NCBI RefSeq assembly: GCF_009882915.1
Contig: NZ_WTUW01000009.1
Coordinates: 620,001 to 684,000 of the forward strand
DNA from: Sneathiella litorea
GTDB taxonomy: Bacteria; Pseudomonadota; Alphaproteobacteria; Sneathiellales; Sneathiellaceae
Length of the DNA: 64,000 nucleotides
Reading direction: 5' to 3'
The position numbers and the translations under genes were made by a program. The stretch's first letter is position 1. Each line of letters starts with the position of its first letter. A model generated the notes under the pieces. It worked only from the letters and a program-made list of their open reading frames with translations. It did not search any database and was not told where the DNA came from. Positions 8,646 to 17,542 of the stretch are shown here, in pieces.

Positions 8646-8710
8646 TAATACCCTCCTCACTAACGTATCAATACTCTGGTTTTTCAGAAAGCCTTTACGC
8701 CTGATTTACG

Positions 8711-8757
8711 AGATTAATTAGAAATTTGCATCAAGTCAATATCACCCAACTGTTTGG
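8711..8757 (-). promoter_or_regulatory. Putative sigma-70 promoter and adjacent operator of the hydrolase-importer operon
   Basis: On the minus strand TTGACT (8739-8734) and TAATCT (8716-8711) are 17 bases apart. Just upstream is CCAAACAGTTGG (8757-8746). The 9-mer CAAACAGTT in it recurs beside the -35 box of the second Liv operon at 55978-55970. The -35 is good and the -10 is weak. Confidence 0.4.
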
Positions 8758-8956
8758 TTGATAATGGGTCAAGTGACGCGGCTCCTTGAAAGTTGGGGCC
8801 TTGTCATGAATGTCCGCTTGGCTGGATTCCACCCCATAACTTTCTGATTCCATTTATATCAATAGTTGTTCTTTCAGATAGGGCGAAAGTTGGAATATTG
8901 CCGCCGTTAATTGACATGGCCCCAGAGAATATGAACCGTAGAACCCGTGTTATTCA

Positions 8957-11900
8957 TCAATGAAAATCCCGTGAGGGGAACAGAGCCTTTATCATATCAC
9001 GTGGATGCTTATGCAGGTTCACCGGACGGTTCTTCACTGGCTCAGCCTTGGATGCTTTTTTGAGAAAATTCTCATCGCCCATTTTTTCCAGCCAGGATGA
9101 ATAATCCATAATATGATCTGCAATCAGATGGGTAACGATACCTTTTCGTTCAAGCACACCTGATATTTTAACCAGCCGCCCGGTCATAACCGTCCGCCGA
9201 TAGCGTTCAAATACCTTGCGCCAGACGACAACATTAATGCTGCCTTCCTCATCTTCGAGTGTCATGAAGACCACCCCCTTGGATGTGCCCGGACGCTGGC
9301 GGGCGAGGACGAGTCCCGCAACACTCAGTCGCTGTTTATGGGGGACTGTCAACAGGGATTTAGAGTGCATGGTGCCCGGAAACTGTGGACGAAGGAGCTT
9401 GATCGGGTGATCCCGCAGGCTCAGTCGAAGAGAACGATAGTCCTGCAACACATTCTCACCAACATGCATTTCTGGCAAAATTACATCTGGTTCCATCCCC
9501 TGCTCATCTTCTCTCGCATATGAAAACAATGGCAACGGTTTCTCGCCCTTGATCCCGCTGGCCTGCCACAGCGCCTCTCGTCGGCCCAAATGAAGAGAAG
9601 AAAACGCATCTGCGTTTGCCAGCCGCTTGAGAGACCCCGGCTTTATGCCCGCCCTGACCCATAGATCACGCACAGTAACGTAACCGTTCTGCCTGGCCAC
9701 AACGATCCAGTCCGCATCGTCCTTTTTCATTCCCTTGATCTGCCGCAGCCCCAGACGCAGCACCAACCCGCTCTCTCCGGGCTCCAGAATGCTATCCCAC
9801 GCAGAATAATTGACATCTGCTGGCTTCACCGTCACGCCATGCTCTCGGGCATCACGGATAATCTGTGCGGGCGCATAAAACCCCATCGGCTGGGAATTAA
9901 GCAAGGCGCAGGCAAAGACATCCGGATGATGGCATTTCAGCCAGGCCGAGGCATACACAAGTAACGCGAAGGACGCCGCATGGCTTTCGGGGAAACCATA
10001 CTCACCGAAGCCTTCAATCTGCTTGAAGCATCGTTCTGCAAACTCAGCATCATAGCCATTCCTTTCCATCCCCCGGATAAACTTGTCCCGGAATGAATTA
10101 ATCGTGCCCATCTTGCGGAAAGTCGCCATGGCACGACGCAACTGATCGGCCTCACCGGGGCTGAACCCGGCACCGACAATGGCAATACGCATGGCTTGTT
10201 CCTGAAACAGGGGAACGCCGAGAGTCTTGCCCAAAACACCTTCAAGTTCTTTCGACGGGTAAACCGCCTTTTCCTCTCCATTTCGACGGCGAATATAAGG
10301 ATGAACCATGTCACCCTGAATAGGACCGGGACGCACAATGGCAACCTCAATCACCAGATCATAAAAATTGCGCGGTTTCATGCGGGGCAGGAAGGACATC
10401 TGGGCCCGGCTTTCCACCTGAAAGACCCCAACGCTATCGGCCTTGCACAGCATATCATAAACCGCTGTATCTCCCTCGGGCAGAGAGGCCAGCGTATGGG
10501 CAACGCCATAATGGCTTTTCAAAAGCTCAAAAGCCCGACGAATGCAGGACAGCATGCCCAGCCCCAACACATCAACCTTCAAGATCCCCAATGTATCGAT
10601 GTCATCCTTGTCCCATTCAATAACGGTGCGGTTTTCCATTGCCGCATTTTCAACGGGGACAATTTCGTCGAGGCGTGACTTGGTGACAATGAACCCACCC
10701 ACATGCTGGGACAGATGACGGGGATAGCCCATGATCTTCTGGCTCAACTCCGCACAAAGTACCAGTCGCCTGTCATCCGGATCAAGGCCCGCCGCCTTTA
10801 TCTGACCTCGGTTTGCCGCCTGCCCCGAAACTGACCAGCCCCAGACAAGGCTTGTCATCGATGACAACGTATCCTGTGACAGGCCGAGCGCCTTACCGAC
10901 TTCACGAATGGCCGAACGGGTGCGATAACAGATCACCGTTGCCGACAAACCGGCGCGGTGTCGGCCATATTTCTCATAGATATACTGGATAACCTCTTCT
11001 CGGCGTTCATGCTCGAAATCAACATCAATATCCGGTGGCTCGTTACGCTCAACGGAAATAAACCGCTCAAACACCATATCAAGCCGTTCCGGCGAAACCG
11101 ACGTAATGCCCAGAACATAACAAATCACGGAATTTGCCGCGGAGCCCCGGCCCTGGCACAGAATTCCCTGCTCCGTCGCAAATTTGACAATGTCATAAAT
11201 GGTCAGGAAATAGGGGGCATAGTTAAGTTCCTTGATAACCGCCAATTCCCGCTGAATAAGCTCTGCTACCTTCTCCGGAACGCCGTGTGGGAATAAATGC
11301 GCCGGATACCGGGCGGGCAACTGATGGATGACAAGCCGTTCCAGTTCCGTTTGCGGGTCTTGCCCGTTTGAAACCTCATCCGGGTATTCATATTTCAATT
11401 CCTCCAGAGAAAAGTTAATTTTCTGGCTGATTTCCTGGCTCTGGCGAACCGCATCCTCATATCCAGAAAAAAGCTCCAGCATTTCTTCCGTGCCTTTAAG
11501 ATGCCGTTCGGCATTTTTCTGCAGGCGTGTTCCGGCCTCATCAATCGTGCAATGCTCACGGATACAGGTCAGGATATCCGCAACCGGGCGATTTTCCGGC
11601 ATATGCATCACGGCATGATTACTGGCAACAATTGGCACCTTATGCGCCTGCGCGACGTCATGCAGCCGGGCCAGCCGCAACTCATCTTGGCCCAACAGTA
11701 GATTTTCCGCCGCCAGATAAAGAGCTGCCCCCAACTCAGCGACCCAATAGCGCAGAGACTCCTCGAACTGGCCGTCAATTTCCTCCGGTGCCTGCAAGAT
11801 GAAAATCATTCCTTCCGCCCACTCCAGCACATCTTCCTTATGGATCAGGCACTGGCTCTTTTCGGCCCGTTGCCGCCCACAGCTGATCAGACGGCACAGC

Positions 11901-12163
11901 CGTCCATAGGCATTCCGGTCCGTCGGCAGGGCAATCAGGCATTGCCCGTCAGACAAAAGCAGTTCCGCGCCGACAATAATCCGCTGGCCAATTTTTTTCG
12001 CTTCCGCATAGGCCCGGACAACACCCGCGAGAGAATTGCGATCCGTAATGGCGACCGCTTCCAAGCCTAACTCCTTAGCCCGGCGGACATAATCCTCTGG
12101 ATGGGAGGCCCCTTCCAGGAACGTGAAGTTTGTTATTGTGTGCAGTTCGGCAAAGCGGAGCAT
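8957..12163 (-). CDS. dnaE2: Error-prone DNA polymerase III alpha subunit DnaE2 (ImuC)
   Basis: The product is 1068 residues, the usual DnaE2 length. The N-terminal PHP domain begins with FAELHTITNFTFLEGASHPEDY. The palm contains GQGRGSAANSVICY and the acidic motif PDIDVDFEHERR. A C-terminal OB-fold region follows (TLEDEEGSINVVVWRKVFERY). DnaE2 is the polymerase of the SOS-induced ImuA-ImuB-DnaE2 mutasome that copies damaged DNA and causes mutations. Its start follows the imuB stop by 3 bases, so it is the last gene of the damage-inducible operon driven from the LexA site at 14311. Confidence 0.95.
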   Translation of the reverse strand: MLRFAELHTITNFTFLEGASHPEDYVRRAKELGLEAVAITDRNSLAGVVRAYAEAKKIGQRIIVGAELLLSDGQCLIALPTDRNAYGRLCRLISCGRQRAEKSQCLIHKEDVLEWAEGMIFILQAPEEIDGQFEESLRYWVAELGAALYLAAENLLLGQDELRLARLHDVAQAHKVPIVASNHAVMHMPENRPVADILTCIREHCTIDEAGTRLQKNAERHLKGTEEMLELFSGYEDAVRQSQEISQKINFSLEELKYEYPDEVSNGQDPQTELERLVIHQLPARYPAHLFPHGVPEKVAELIQRELAVIKELNYAPYFLTIYDIVKFATEQGILCQGRGSAANSVICYVLGITSVSPERLDMVFERFISVERNEPPDIDVDFEHERREEVIQYIYEKYGRHRAGLSATVICYRTRSAIREVGKALGLSQDTLSSMTSLVWGWSVSGQAANRGQIKAAGLDPDDRRLVLCAELSQKIMGYPRHLSQHVGGFIVTKSRLDEIVPVENAAMENRTVIEWDKDDIDTLGILKVDVLGLGMLSCIRRAFELLKSHYGVAHTLASLPEGDTAVYDMLCKADSVGVFQVESRAQMSFLPRMKPRNFYDLVIEVAIVRPGPIQGDMVHPYIRRRNGEEKAVYPSKELEGVLGKTLGVPLFQEQAMRIAIVGAGFSPGEADQLRRAMATFRKMGTINSFRDKFIRGMERNGYDAEFAERCFKQIEGFGEYGFPESHAASFALLVYASAWLKCHHPDVFACALLNSQPMGFYAPAQIIRDAREHGVTVKPADVNYSAWDSILEPGESGLVLRLGLRQIKGMKKDDADWIVVARQNGYVTVRDLWVRAGIKPGSLKRLANADAFSSLHLGRREALWQASGIKGEKPLPLFSYAREDEQGMEPDVILPEMHVGENVLQDYRSLRLSLRDHPIKLLRPQFPGTMHSKSLLTVPHKQRLSVAGLVLARQRPGTSKGVVFMTLEDEEGSINVVVWRKVFERYRRTVMTGRLVKISGVLERKGIVTHLIADHIMDYSSWLEKMGDENFLKKASKAEPVKNRPVNLHKHPRDMIKALFPSRDFH

Positions 12164-12166
12164 TTT

Positions 12167-13672
12167 CTAACTCCCCAACCCATGAACAAACCATTGGGTC
12201 TTCATTCCATCGGACACCCGGTAAAGCCAGAATAACGCCCCGAAGTGGGTCTTTGCCCACCAGTAATCACGGGGCCCGTTCCGCCAGTCAGGATCATCAC
12301 GCCACCAGTCCGGCTCTATCCGCTCCGGCCCCGACAGCGGCGTCAGATGGCATTTATGGCCATGCCAGAAAACCGTTTCAGGCGCCCTTTTTTCAATACC
12401 GTCAGACAGAAGAACTGAGACCGGCTTTTTCAGGATCCGAAGAGGCCGCTTGCCGGATGACGATATCCAGCGTTGAGATCGGGACGCATAAAGAGCAGCT
12501 TCCCGACTGAAGGCGCGCTCCGGAATATGGCTGTCCGCCGGAAAGAAGCGGTGAATATACCGGTAGCCGACCATGTTCGACAGTTCATTGATCAATCGCT
12601 CCTTATCCTGCTCCCGGTTCTGGGTTTTAGTATTTTCCAGGGACAGTTGATGAAAGGAGAGCGGTGCCGCCTGCTCCGCAATCAGGATCAGACGATCTAT
12701 GCCGAATCCGACATCAATCTGTTCAAAATGATGCAGGAACAGTCGCTTCAAAAGGTTTACATCAATACTCGGCCGTGTGAGTTGAATGAAGAAAGACATG
12801 GTTTCATGGTCAACCCGTTCCAACTGCAGCCGCGCCTTGCGAATTCCCTGCTGCATCCCGGACAGACGTTGGCACAGCTTTTCGAGCAGTTCTTCCAACG
12901 CCGCCTCCACTCCGGCATTTGTCGCCAGAGGATCAAAAAACTGCGCCTCTTCAATCAATCTCTTTCTATGACGTGCAAACTCTGTAACCTCAGGGCTACG
13001 CCCAAAGAAACGGTCAAGCCGGTTTATCCCTTCCAGACCAATTCTTTTGGTCAGGGCCACGCGGGGCAACACCACCAAATCCTCGATTTTTCTAATCCCC
13101 AGCCTCTGGCAGAGGGCGGTGGAGGCATAGGATAACCGCAGCGCCTCAACCGGCAGGTCGTTTGCCGCCTCCTGTAATATCTTCGCGGTAATATTGCTTT
13201 TACTCTTCCCGAAATGGGCAAACCCCCAGACCGCGGCTTTACTGTCCGCCAAGGCAAGCCGGGCCGTAAACCCGAAGTTTTTCAGCTGTGTTTCTAATGT
13301 ATCCAGAAGAGTATCTTCCCCACCAAACAGATGGCTCGCGCCGGTGATATCCAGATACAGGTTATGTCCGCCACCACGTGAAACGCGGGGCGTAAACCGG
13401 CTTGCCCAGCGCAACAAGCCCTGCAGGCATCGGATATCCTGCATCGGGTCTGCATCATAGTAGAGCATATCGGGAGCGGCGGCGCGCACATCAGCCAGAC
13501 TCATGCCCGGCGCAAATCCCATATTCTCCGCATTCCGGCTTAGCGCTGATATGAAGGCGCGATTTGCCTCCCGCATGATCAGGGCAAACGGTTTCAGCGC
13601 AAGATCATGGTTTTGCCGAATTAGCCTTTCACTCTCCAGGAACGGAAACCAGATGCAAATGATGCGTTGCAT
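12167..13672 (-). CDS. imuB: ImuB, inactive Y-family polymerase of the mutasome
   Basis: The product is 501 residues from the ATG at 13672, with GGAG 7 bases upstream. A TTG two codons earlier is less likely. The N-terminus keeps the Y-family fold but reads WFPFLESERLIR where active polymerases have a DxDxFFA-type motif, so the catalytic acids are missing. This is normal for ImuB, which acts as a hub linking DnaE2, ImuA and the sliding clamp. LYLDITGASHLFGGE is a conserved family stretch. The first 44 bases overlap the end of imuA, implying translational coupling. Confidence 0.92.
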   Translation of the reverse strand: MQRIICIWFPFLESERLIRQNHDLALKPFALIMREANRAFISALSRNAENMGFAPGMSLADVRAAAPDMLYYDADPMQDIRCLQGLLRWASRFTPRVSRGGGHNLYLDITGASHLFGGEDTLLDTLETQLKNFGFTARLALADSKAAVWGFAHFGKSKSNITAKILQEAANDLPVEALRLSYASTALCQRLGIRKIEDLVVLPRVALTKRIGLEGINRLDRFFGRSPEVTEFARHRKRLIEEAQFFDPLATNAGVEAALEELLEKLCQRLSGMQQGIRKARLQLERVDHETMSFFIQLTRPSIDVNLLKRLFLHHFEQIDVGFGIDRLILIAEQAAPLSFHQLSLENTKTQNREQDKERLINELSNMVGYRYIHRFFPADSHIPERAFSREAALYASRSQRWISSSGKRPLRILKKPVSVLLSDGIEKRAPETVFWHGHKCHLTPLSGPERIEPDWWRDDPDWRNGPRDYWWAKTHFGALFWLYRVSDGMKTQWFVHGLGS

Positions 13673-14294
13673 GGTCAATCTCCACGATCCAGCGACACGG
13701 AGACCCGCGTCGATTCTTTACCAGATATAGCTCGATCTGCGTTTTCTCATGGGACCAGTCCACAATCGTTACATACCAGCGGGTGATTGCGGACCCACAT
13801 GCCCCTTCCTGCTCTGGAGAGGTCATCCCCACATGAGTGAACCGGGTAACAAGGCCCAGGGTGTCCGTATTCTGCACGGCAATCTGAAGTTTTCGCATTT
13901 GCGTTTGTGTAAGCGGCTTTTGCACCTCAAGCAGCACACAGCCCGCCACATTTGCCCCCAACACTTCATAGGCAACCTTCAGCAAGTCTCGTGTGTCCGG
14001 CAGGCAGATCGCGATGAAATCTTCCGGCCGACTGCCATATTGCGCCATCCCCGGCGGGTAATATTCCTCATTCGGGCTTCTGGTTGTCAGCCAGAACACC
14101 CCTCCCCCTTTTTGCCGCATAATCAGTTGAGTAAAAAAAACAGCCGCCGGCCCTGTGACTTCATGTATGGCGCCTAGATCCAGCCCTCCCTGCAATGCAT
14201 CGTCAATCGCAGGCAATCCGAGAGGCAAAAGCTGACGTTCGCATCGCCCCAGCTCCAACGCAATAATCTGCTGCTTTAATGTTTCATGCCGCAT
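13629..14294 (-). CDS. imuA: ImuA, RecA-like SOS mutagenesis protein
   Basis: The product is 221 residues and the first gene of the imuA-imuB-dnaE2 operon. The protein resembles a short RecA/SulA-type fold. LPLGLPAIDDALQGGLDLGAIHEVTG near residue 25 matches ImuA proteins, but a Walker A lysine motif is not evident. ImuA supports the mutasome together with ImuB. ATG at 14294 with AAGGGG 8 bases upstream. A LexA box ends 16 bases before the start codon, so expression should rise with DNA damage. Confidence 0.9.
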   Translation of the reverse strand: MRHETLKQQIIALELGRCERQLLPLGLPAIDDALQGGLDLGAIHEVTGPAAVFFTQLIMRQKGGGVFWLTTRSPNEEYYPPGMAQYGSRPEDFIAICLPDTRDLLKVAYEVLGANVAGCVLLEVQKPLTQTQMRKLQIAVQNTDTLGLVTRFTHVGMTSPEQEGACGSAITRWYVTIVDWSHEKTQIELYLVKNRRGSPCRWIVEIDHATHHLHLVSVPGE

Positions 14295-14310
14295 TATGAC
14301 CCCTTAGTAT

Positions 14311-14351
14311 GTTCTTGTTTTGTTCTTACACAAAACCATACAAAGAGTCAA
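14311..14351 (-). promoter_or_regulatory. LexA box and promoter of imuA-imuB-dnaE2
   Basis: GTTCTTGTTTTGTTC (14311-14325 on the plus strand) is an exact GTTC-N7-GTTC alphaproteobacterial LexA site. On the minus strand a TTGACT -35 (14351-14346) and a TAAGAA -10 (14328-14323), 17 bases apart, place the LexA box over the -10 and start region. Repression by LexA and SOS induction follow directly. Confidence 0.88.
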
Positions 14352-14451
14352 AAGCTGTTGCGGCATTAATGTCGTAGAAAAGAGACGCGCAGACACAACT
14401 CCCTCGAACAAATTATATGTCCAAGAGAGTTCGCCCGTTTAAATGGCTGCC

Positions 14452-16065
14452 TTACTGGGTCAGGTTACTTTTGGAGTAGCTAACCGCCTGATCCCGTAGT
14501 TTCGCTTTTTGAATTTTCAGCCCGTTCGCACTTTCTGTCGTCGGGAACGCCTCAATTACGATCACGTGAAGCGGTACTTTGTAATGCGCCAAAGTGGCTT
14601 TTGCGGTGGCCATGAGTTCCGCTTCCTGTGGCGGCTGGTCTGGGTCTGAAGATATTACAAAAGCAACGGGGCGTGTTTTCCCATCAACTTCAATTCCGAC
14701 GACCTGACATTTCTCAACAGACTCATTTTGCTCGATGACCTCCTCAATTTCCTTTGGATCCGTCAAGAAGCCTGAAAGACGGAGAAAATCTCCATTTCTT
14801 GCCAGATACACAAAGGTACCATCGTCCCGGAGATAACCTACATCACTGCTGTGAAAGTAACCGTCTTCATCAATTGATTTTGAGGTCGCTTCTTCGTTTC
14901 GGTAATAGCCTATGAAATTTGTTGGCGCCCGAAATTCCAGGACACCGACCTCATTTACCGCGCAAAGCTTGCCTGTTTCCGTATTCCGAACGCGAATTTC
15001 GGCTGATGCACCACCAGCCGGCAATCCGCCGCCCTGTAAACGCTGCTCGATCGGCAGTGTCAGTGGCTGGGTAGAGAAAATTGCAAAAAGCTCGCTTGCC
15101 CCATACAGGCCAGCAAGAGGCACTCCTTTTGCCGCAATTTGACGGAGTTTTTCTTCAAGACCCGGGGTAAAGGATGCAAATCCACAGATTTGGGCATGGG
15201 CAAAGGCATCCTTATCCCTCTGCCAGATCTGTTGATACATCTCATCACTGCCAAAAAGATGAGTAATCGCATTATCTTTGACCGTCCGGATCAACAACTC
15301 AATTTCAAACTGGGTGTTGAGATAGACTGGTGCGCCCCCTGCGATAGCCGCAAGCGTTGGATTCAAACCGAAAACGCCGCAAAACGGCATAACCGCGAGA
15401 AATCGTGCGTCATCGTCATCAAAACCCAACGCCTTGGCACAATCATTGGCATGAATACCCACCGCGCGTTGATTATGCATAACCAGCTTTGGAGCGTTCG
15501 TTGTTCCGGATGTCGTAAACAACAAAATAGGAGTATCGGCCGTTCCTGCCACTTGCGACGTGCCAAGGGATGCATCGGGAGAGAATGTATTGATTTCAAT
15601 ATTATTGAGAGGCGGCAGCGATGCCCCATCCATATCTACGCACGCCAGCTTCTCAAGCTCAGGCAAAACTGAAAAGTCCAACTTCGATATCAGGGTATGA
15701 AAATCGGTGTAGCCGTCACGCCCCTCGAATATCAGCATTTTCGCGCCGCTGGACTTCAGAATATGTTGTAATTCGGCTGTGCGATATCGCGTATTCACCG
15801 CCGCAACAATTGCCCCAATTCGGGCACAAGCGAACAATAACATCATCCACTCTAACTTATTGGGGAGCCAAACAGCGACCCTGTCGCCACAGACAATGCC
15901 GTGCGCATCTAACCATGCGGCGGTTGCAGAGACCTTTTCTTCAAACTTGGTTGGCGTGATTTCCGTGCCATTCTGAGTGACAAATATTGGACGCCGGTCT
16001 CCTGCCTTTTCTGAAACCACTCTATTGGCAAGGGCACTATCAAACGTATAATCCGTAAAGACCAT
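14452..16065 (-). CDS. AMP-binding acyl-CoA ligase family protein (divergent)
   Basis: The product is 537 residues. The P-loop TTSGTTNAPK lies near residue 180 and a YGASE motif near residue 295, as in class I adenylate-forming enzymes that make acyl-CoA via acyl-AMP. The usual hinge motif (DRxKDxIxxGG) is replaced by LARNGDFLRLSGF, and the C-terminal lysine region reads ESANGLKIQKAKL. The chemistry is probably kept but the substrate pocket is divergent. It is the last gene of the first Liv importer operon; its start overlaps the LivF-like stop codon by one base. It presumably activates the imported acid. Confidence 0.82.
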   Translation of the reverse strand: MVFTDYTFDSALANRVVSEKAGDRRPIFVTQNGTEITPTKFEEKVSATAAWLDAHGIVCGDRVAVWLPNKLEWMMLLFACARIGAIVAAVNTRYRTAELQHILKSSGAKMLIFEGRDGYTDFHTLISKLDFSVLPELEKLACVDMDGASLPPLNNIEINTFSPDASLGTSQVAGTADTPILLFTTSGTTNAPKLVMHNQRAVGIHANDCAKALGFDDDDARFLAVMPFCGVFGLNPTLAAIAGGAPVYLNTQFEIELLIRTVKDNAITHLFGSDEMYQQIWQRDKDAFAHAQICGFASFTPGLEEKLRQIAAKGVPLAGLYGASELFAIFSTQPLTLPIEQRLQGGGLPAGGASAEIRVRNTETGKLCAVNEVGVLEFRAPTNFIGYYRNEEATSKSIDEDGYFHSSDVGYLRDDGTFVYLARNGDFLRLSGFLTDPKEIEEVIEQNESVEKCQVVGIEVDGKTRPVAFVISSDPDQPPQEAELMATAKATLAHYKVPLHVIVIEAFPTTESANGLKIQKAKLRDQAVSYSKSNLTQ

Positions 16066-16781
16066 CAGTAGAGTTCCATAAGTCGCTCATTATCCTCAAG
16101 CTCGGCGGGTTGTCCCTCCCAAATCATGGCACCGGATTTCATGACAACCGCACGATCCGAAATTTTCAGCGCCTCACGCACATTTTGTTCCACCAGAAGG
16201 ATAGAGAGCTTTTCACGTTGTTGAAGCGCGCGAATTGGTGCGAGCAAATCCTGAAAAAGTTTCGGAGCCAATCCAATGGAGGGCTCATCCATCAACAAAA
16301 TACGTGGGCGATTAAGAAGGGCGCGACCGATTGAGACCATCTGCTGTTGCCCGCCGGACAAGGTCCCAGCCGGCCGGTTCATGAACTCCGTGATTGCGGG
16401 CAAAATATCCAGCACCCATTCAACACGATCTGACTGTTCCTTTTTGGGCACGCCGGACGCATGCATGCCAAGCGAAAAAATATCCCGAACAGACAAGCTT
16501 GGAAAAACTCCGCGCCCTTCGGGCACCATCGCGACGCCTCGATCAGATATTTCCCGGGCGCTTTCTCTTGTTGTATCCTGCCCATCAATCATGACGGAGC
16601 CGGATTCAGATGCAAGAAGCCCAAACAGGCATTTTAAAAGAGTCGACTTCCCGGCCCCATTATGGCCGATCAGGCAAAGAACTTCATCTTCACGGAGTTC
16701 CACTGTGATGTCATTAATGGCAGGATGTCCGCCATATCCCGCTGTAATATTTTGCGCGGCCAGAACGACAGAATTGTTCAT
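16065..16781 (-). CDS. Branched-chain-type ABC importer ATPase (LivF-like)
   Basis: The product is 238 residues with Walker A GHNGAGKST, signature LSGGQQQMVSIGRAL and Walker B ILLMDEPSIGLAP. It is one of two ATPases of the Liv-type (HAAT) importer encoded at 16065-20465. Its start overlaps the LivG-like stop (ATGA) and its stop overlaps the acyl-CoA ligase start, so the five importer genes and the ligase form one coupled unit. HAAT importers carry amino acids, amides, urea or aromatic and short acids. The linked ligase favours an organic acid (inference). Confidence 0.9.
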   Translation of the reverse strand: MNNSVVLAAQNITAGYGGHPAINDITVELREDEVLCLIGHNGAGKSTLLKCLFGLLASESGSVMIDGQDTTRESAREISDRGVAMVPEGRGVFPSLSVRDIFSLGMHASGVPKKEQSDRVEWVLDILPAITEFMNRPAGTLSGGQQQMVSIGRALLNRPRILLMDEPSIGLAPKLFQDLLAPIRALQQREKLSILLVEQNVREALKISDRAVVMKSGAMIWEGQPAELEDNERLMELY

Positions 16782-17542
16782 GTGCGCTCTCCAAAATAAA
16801 TTGCTCTAAGTTCAGGGTCATTCAAAACTGTCTGCGGCTCGTCATCAGCCAGTAATTTTCCGCGGTCAAGGAAGGCGATCCGATCGGAAATACCGATAAC
16901 AATATCAAGATTATGCTCGATTATACAGACGGTTACCCCCTGCTTAACTTCTTCCCGTAGTATCTCCAGGAATTTCTCGTAGGAATTTGGATCAAGCCCG
17001 GAAGCCGGTTCATCCAACAACCAGAGCCGCGCATCCGTGGCCATCACCCGCGCCATGGAAAGGAATTTTCTTTCCGCATAAGCAAGATCTTTGGCCCGTA
17101 TGTTTCGTTTTGAAAACAGGCCTGCCCTGTTCAGCGCATATTCAACCTTTTCACTGCGTGCAGTTCTCTGACTTTTTGTCATGGGAGCTGGCACCGAATT
17201 TGCCTCTACAGAGGTCAGAACATTCTCCTCCACAGACATTTCATTAAACAGGCGTAAATCCTGAAAAGTTCTTAAAATGCCCGCGCGGGCAGCCTTAAAG
17301 GGCTTTATCCGATTGATCGGCTGCCCCAACCATTTAATCGTTCCGCTATCCTTGGTCAGCTCCCCCGTAATCAGATTGAAAAGAGTCGTTTTCCCCGCAC
17401 CATTGGGCCCAACAAGCGTGGTTATAATCCCCGCCCGTAGATCCATGGATACATTATCTACCGCCTTCACACCACCGAACGCCTTGTCAACGTTTCGTAT
17501 TTCCATGAGGACTTCTTGTGTGTCCGTACTAGAAGAAACCAT
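16778..17542 (-). CDS. Branched-chain-type ABC importer ATPase (LivG-like)
   Basis: The product is 254 residues. Walker A is GPNGAGKTT and Walker B LWLLDEPASGLDPN. The ABC signature is degenerate: LAYAERKFLSMAR replaces the LSGGQ-type loop, as often seen in LivG-type subunits. It pairs with the LivF-like subunit. The start overlaps the permease stop codon (TAATG) and the end overlaps the LivF-like start. Confidence 0.9.
   Translation of the reverse strand: MVSSSTDTQEVLMEIRNVDKAFGGVKAVDNVSMDLRAGIITTLVGPNGAGKTTLFNLITGELTKDSGTIKWLGQPINRIKPFKAARAGILRTFQDLRLFNEMSVEENVLTSVEANSVPAPMTKSQRTARSEKVEYALNRAGLFSKRNIRAKDLAYAERKFLSMARVMATDARLWLLDEPASGLDPNSYEKFLEILREEVKQGVTVCIIEHNLDIVIGISDRIAFLDRGKLLADDEPQTVLNDPELRAIYFGERT

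Larger units (their letters stand above)
8523..8956. other. 434-base gap: importer leader region and possible IS remnant
   Basis: No protein gene of normal size is visible. The part next to the hydrolase gene is its transcript leader: promoter near 8711-8739, a short open frame at 8589-8645 and a palindrome at 8562-8580. The part near dnaE2 contains two copies of GAAAGTTGG (8788-8796 and 8885-8893), each followed four bases later by TTG. It ends with TGTCAATTAACGGCGGC on the minus strand (8916-8900). This looks somewhat like the terminal repeats of an IS21-type element, but no transposase is present and the resemblance is weak. Confidence 0.4.

Noticed and set aside
12167-13672. ImuB active-site loss as a broken gene
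   Set aside because: Loss of the Y-family catalytic acids is normal for ImuB; length and context are intact.
15139-15672. Long antisense frame (177 codons) opposite the acyl-CoA ligase
   Set aside because: It mirrors the codon pattern of the real gene on the other strand and has no recognisable motif. The same applies to other antisense frames, for example 12473-13135 opposite imuB and 54762-55547 opposite the binding protein.
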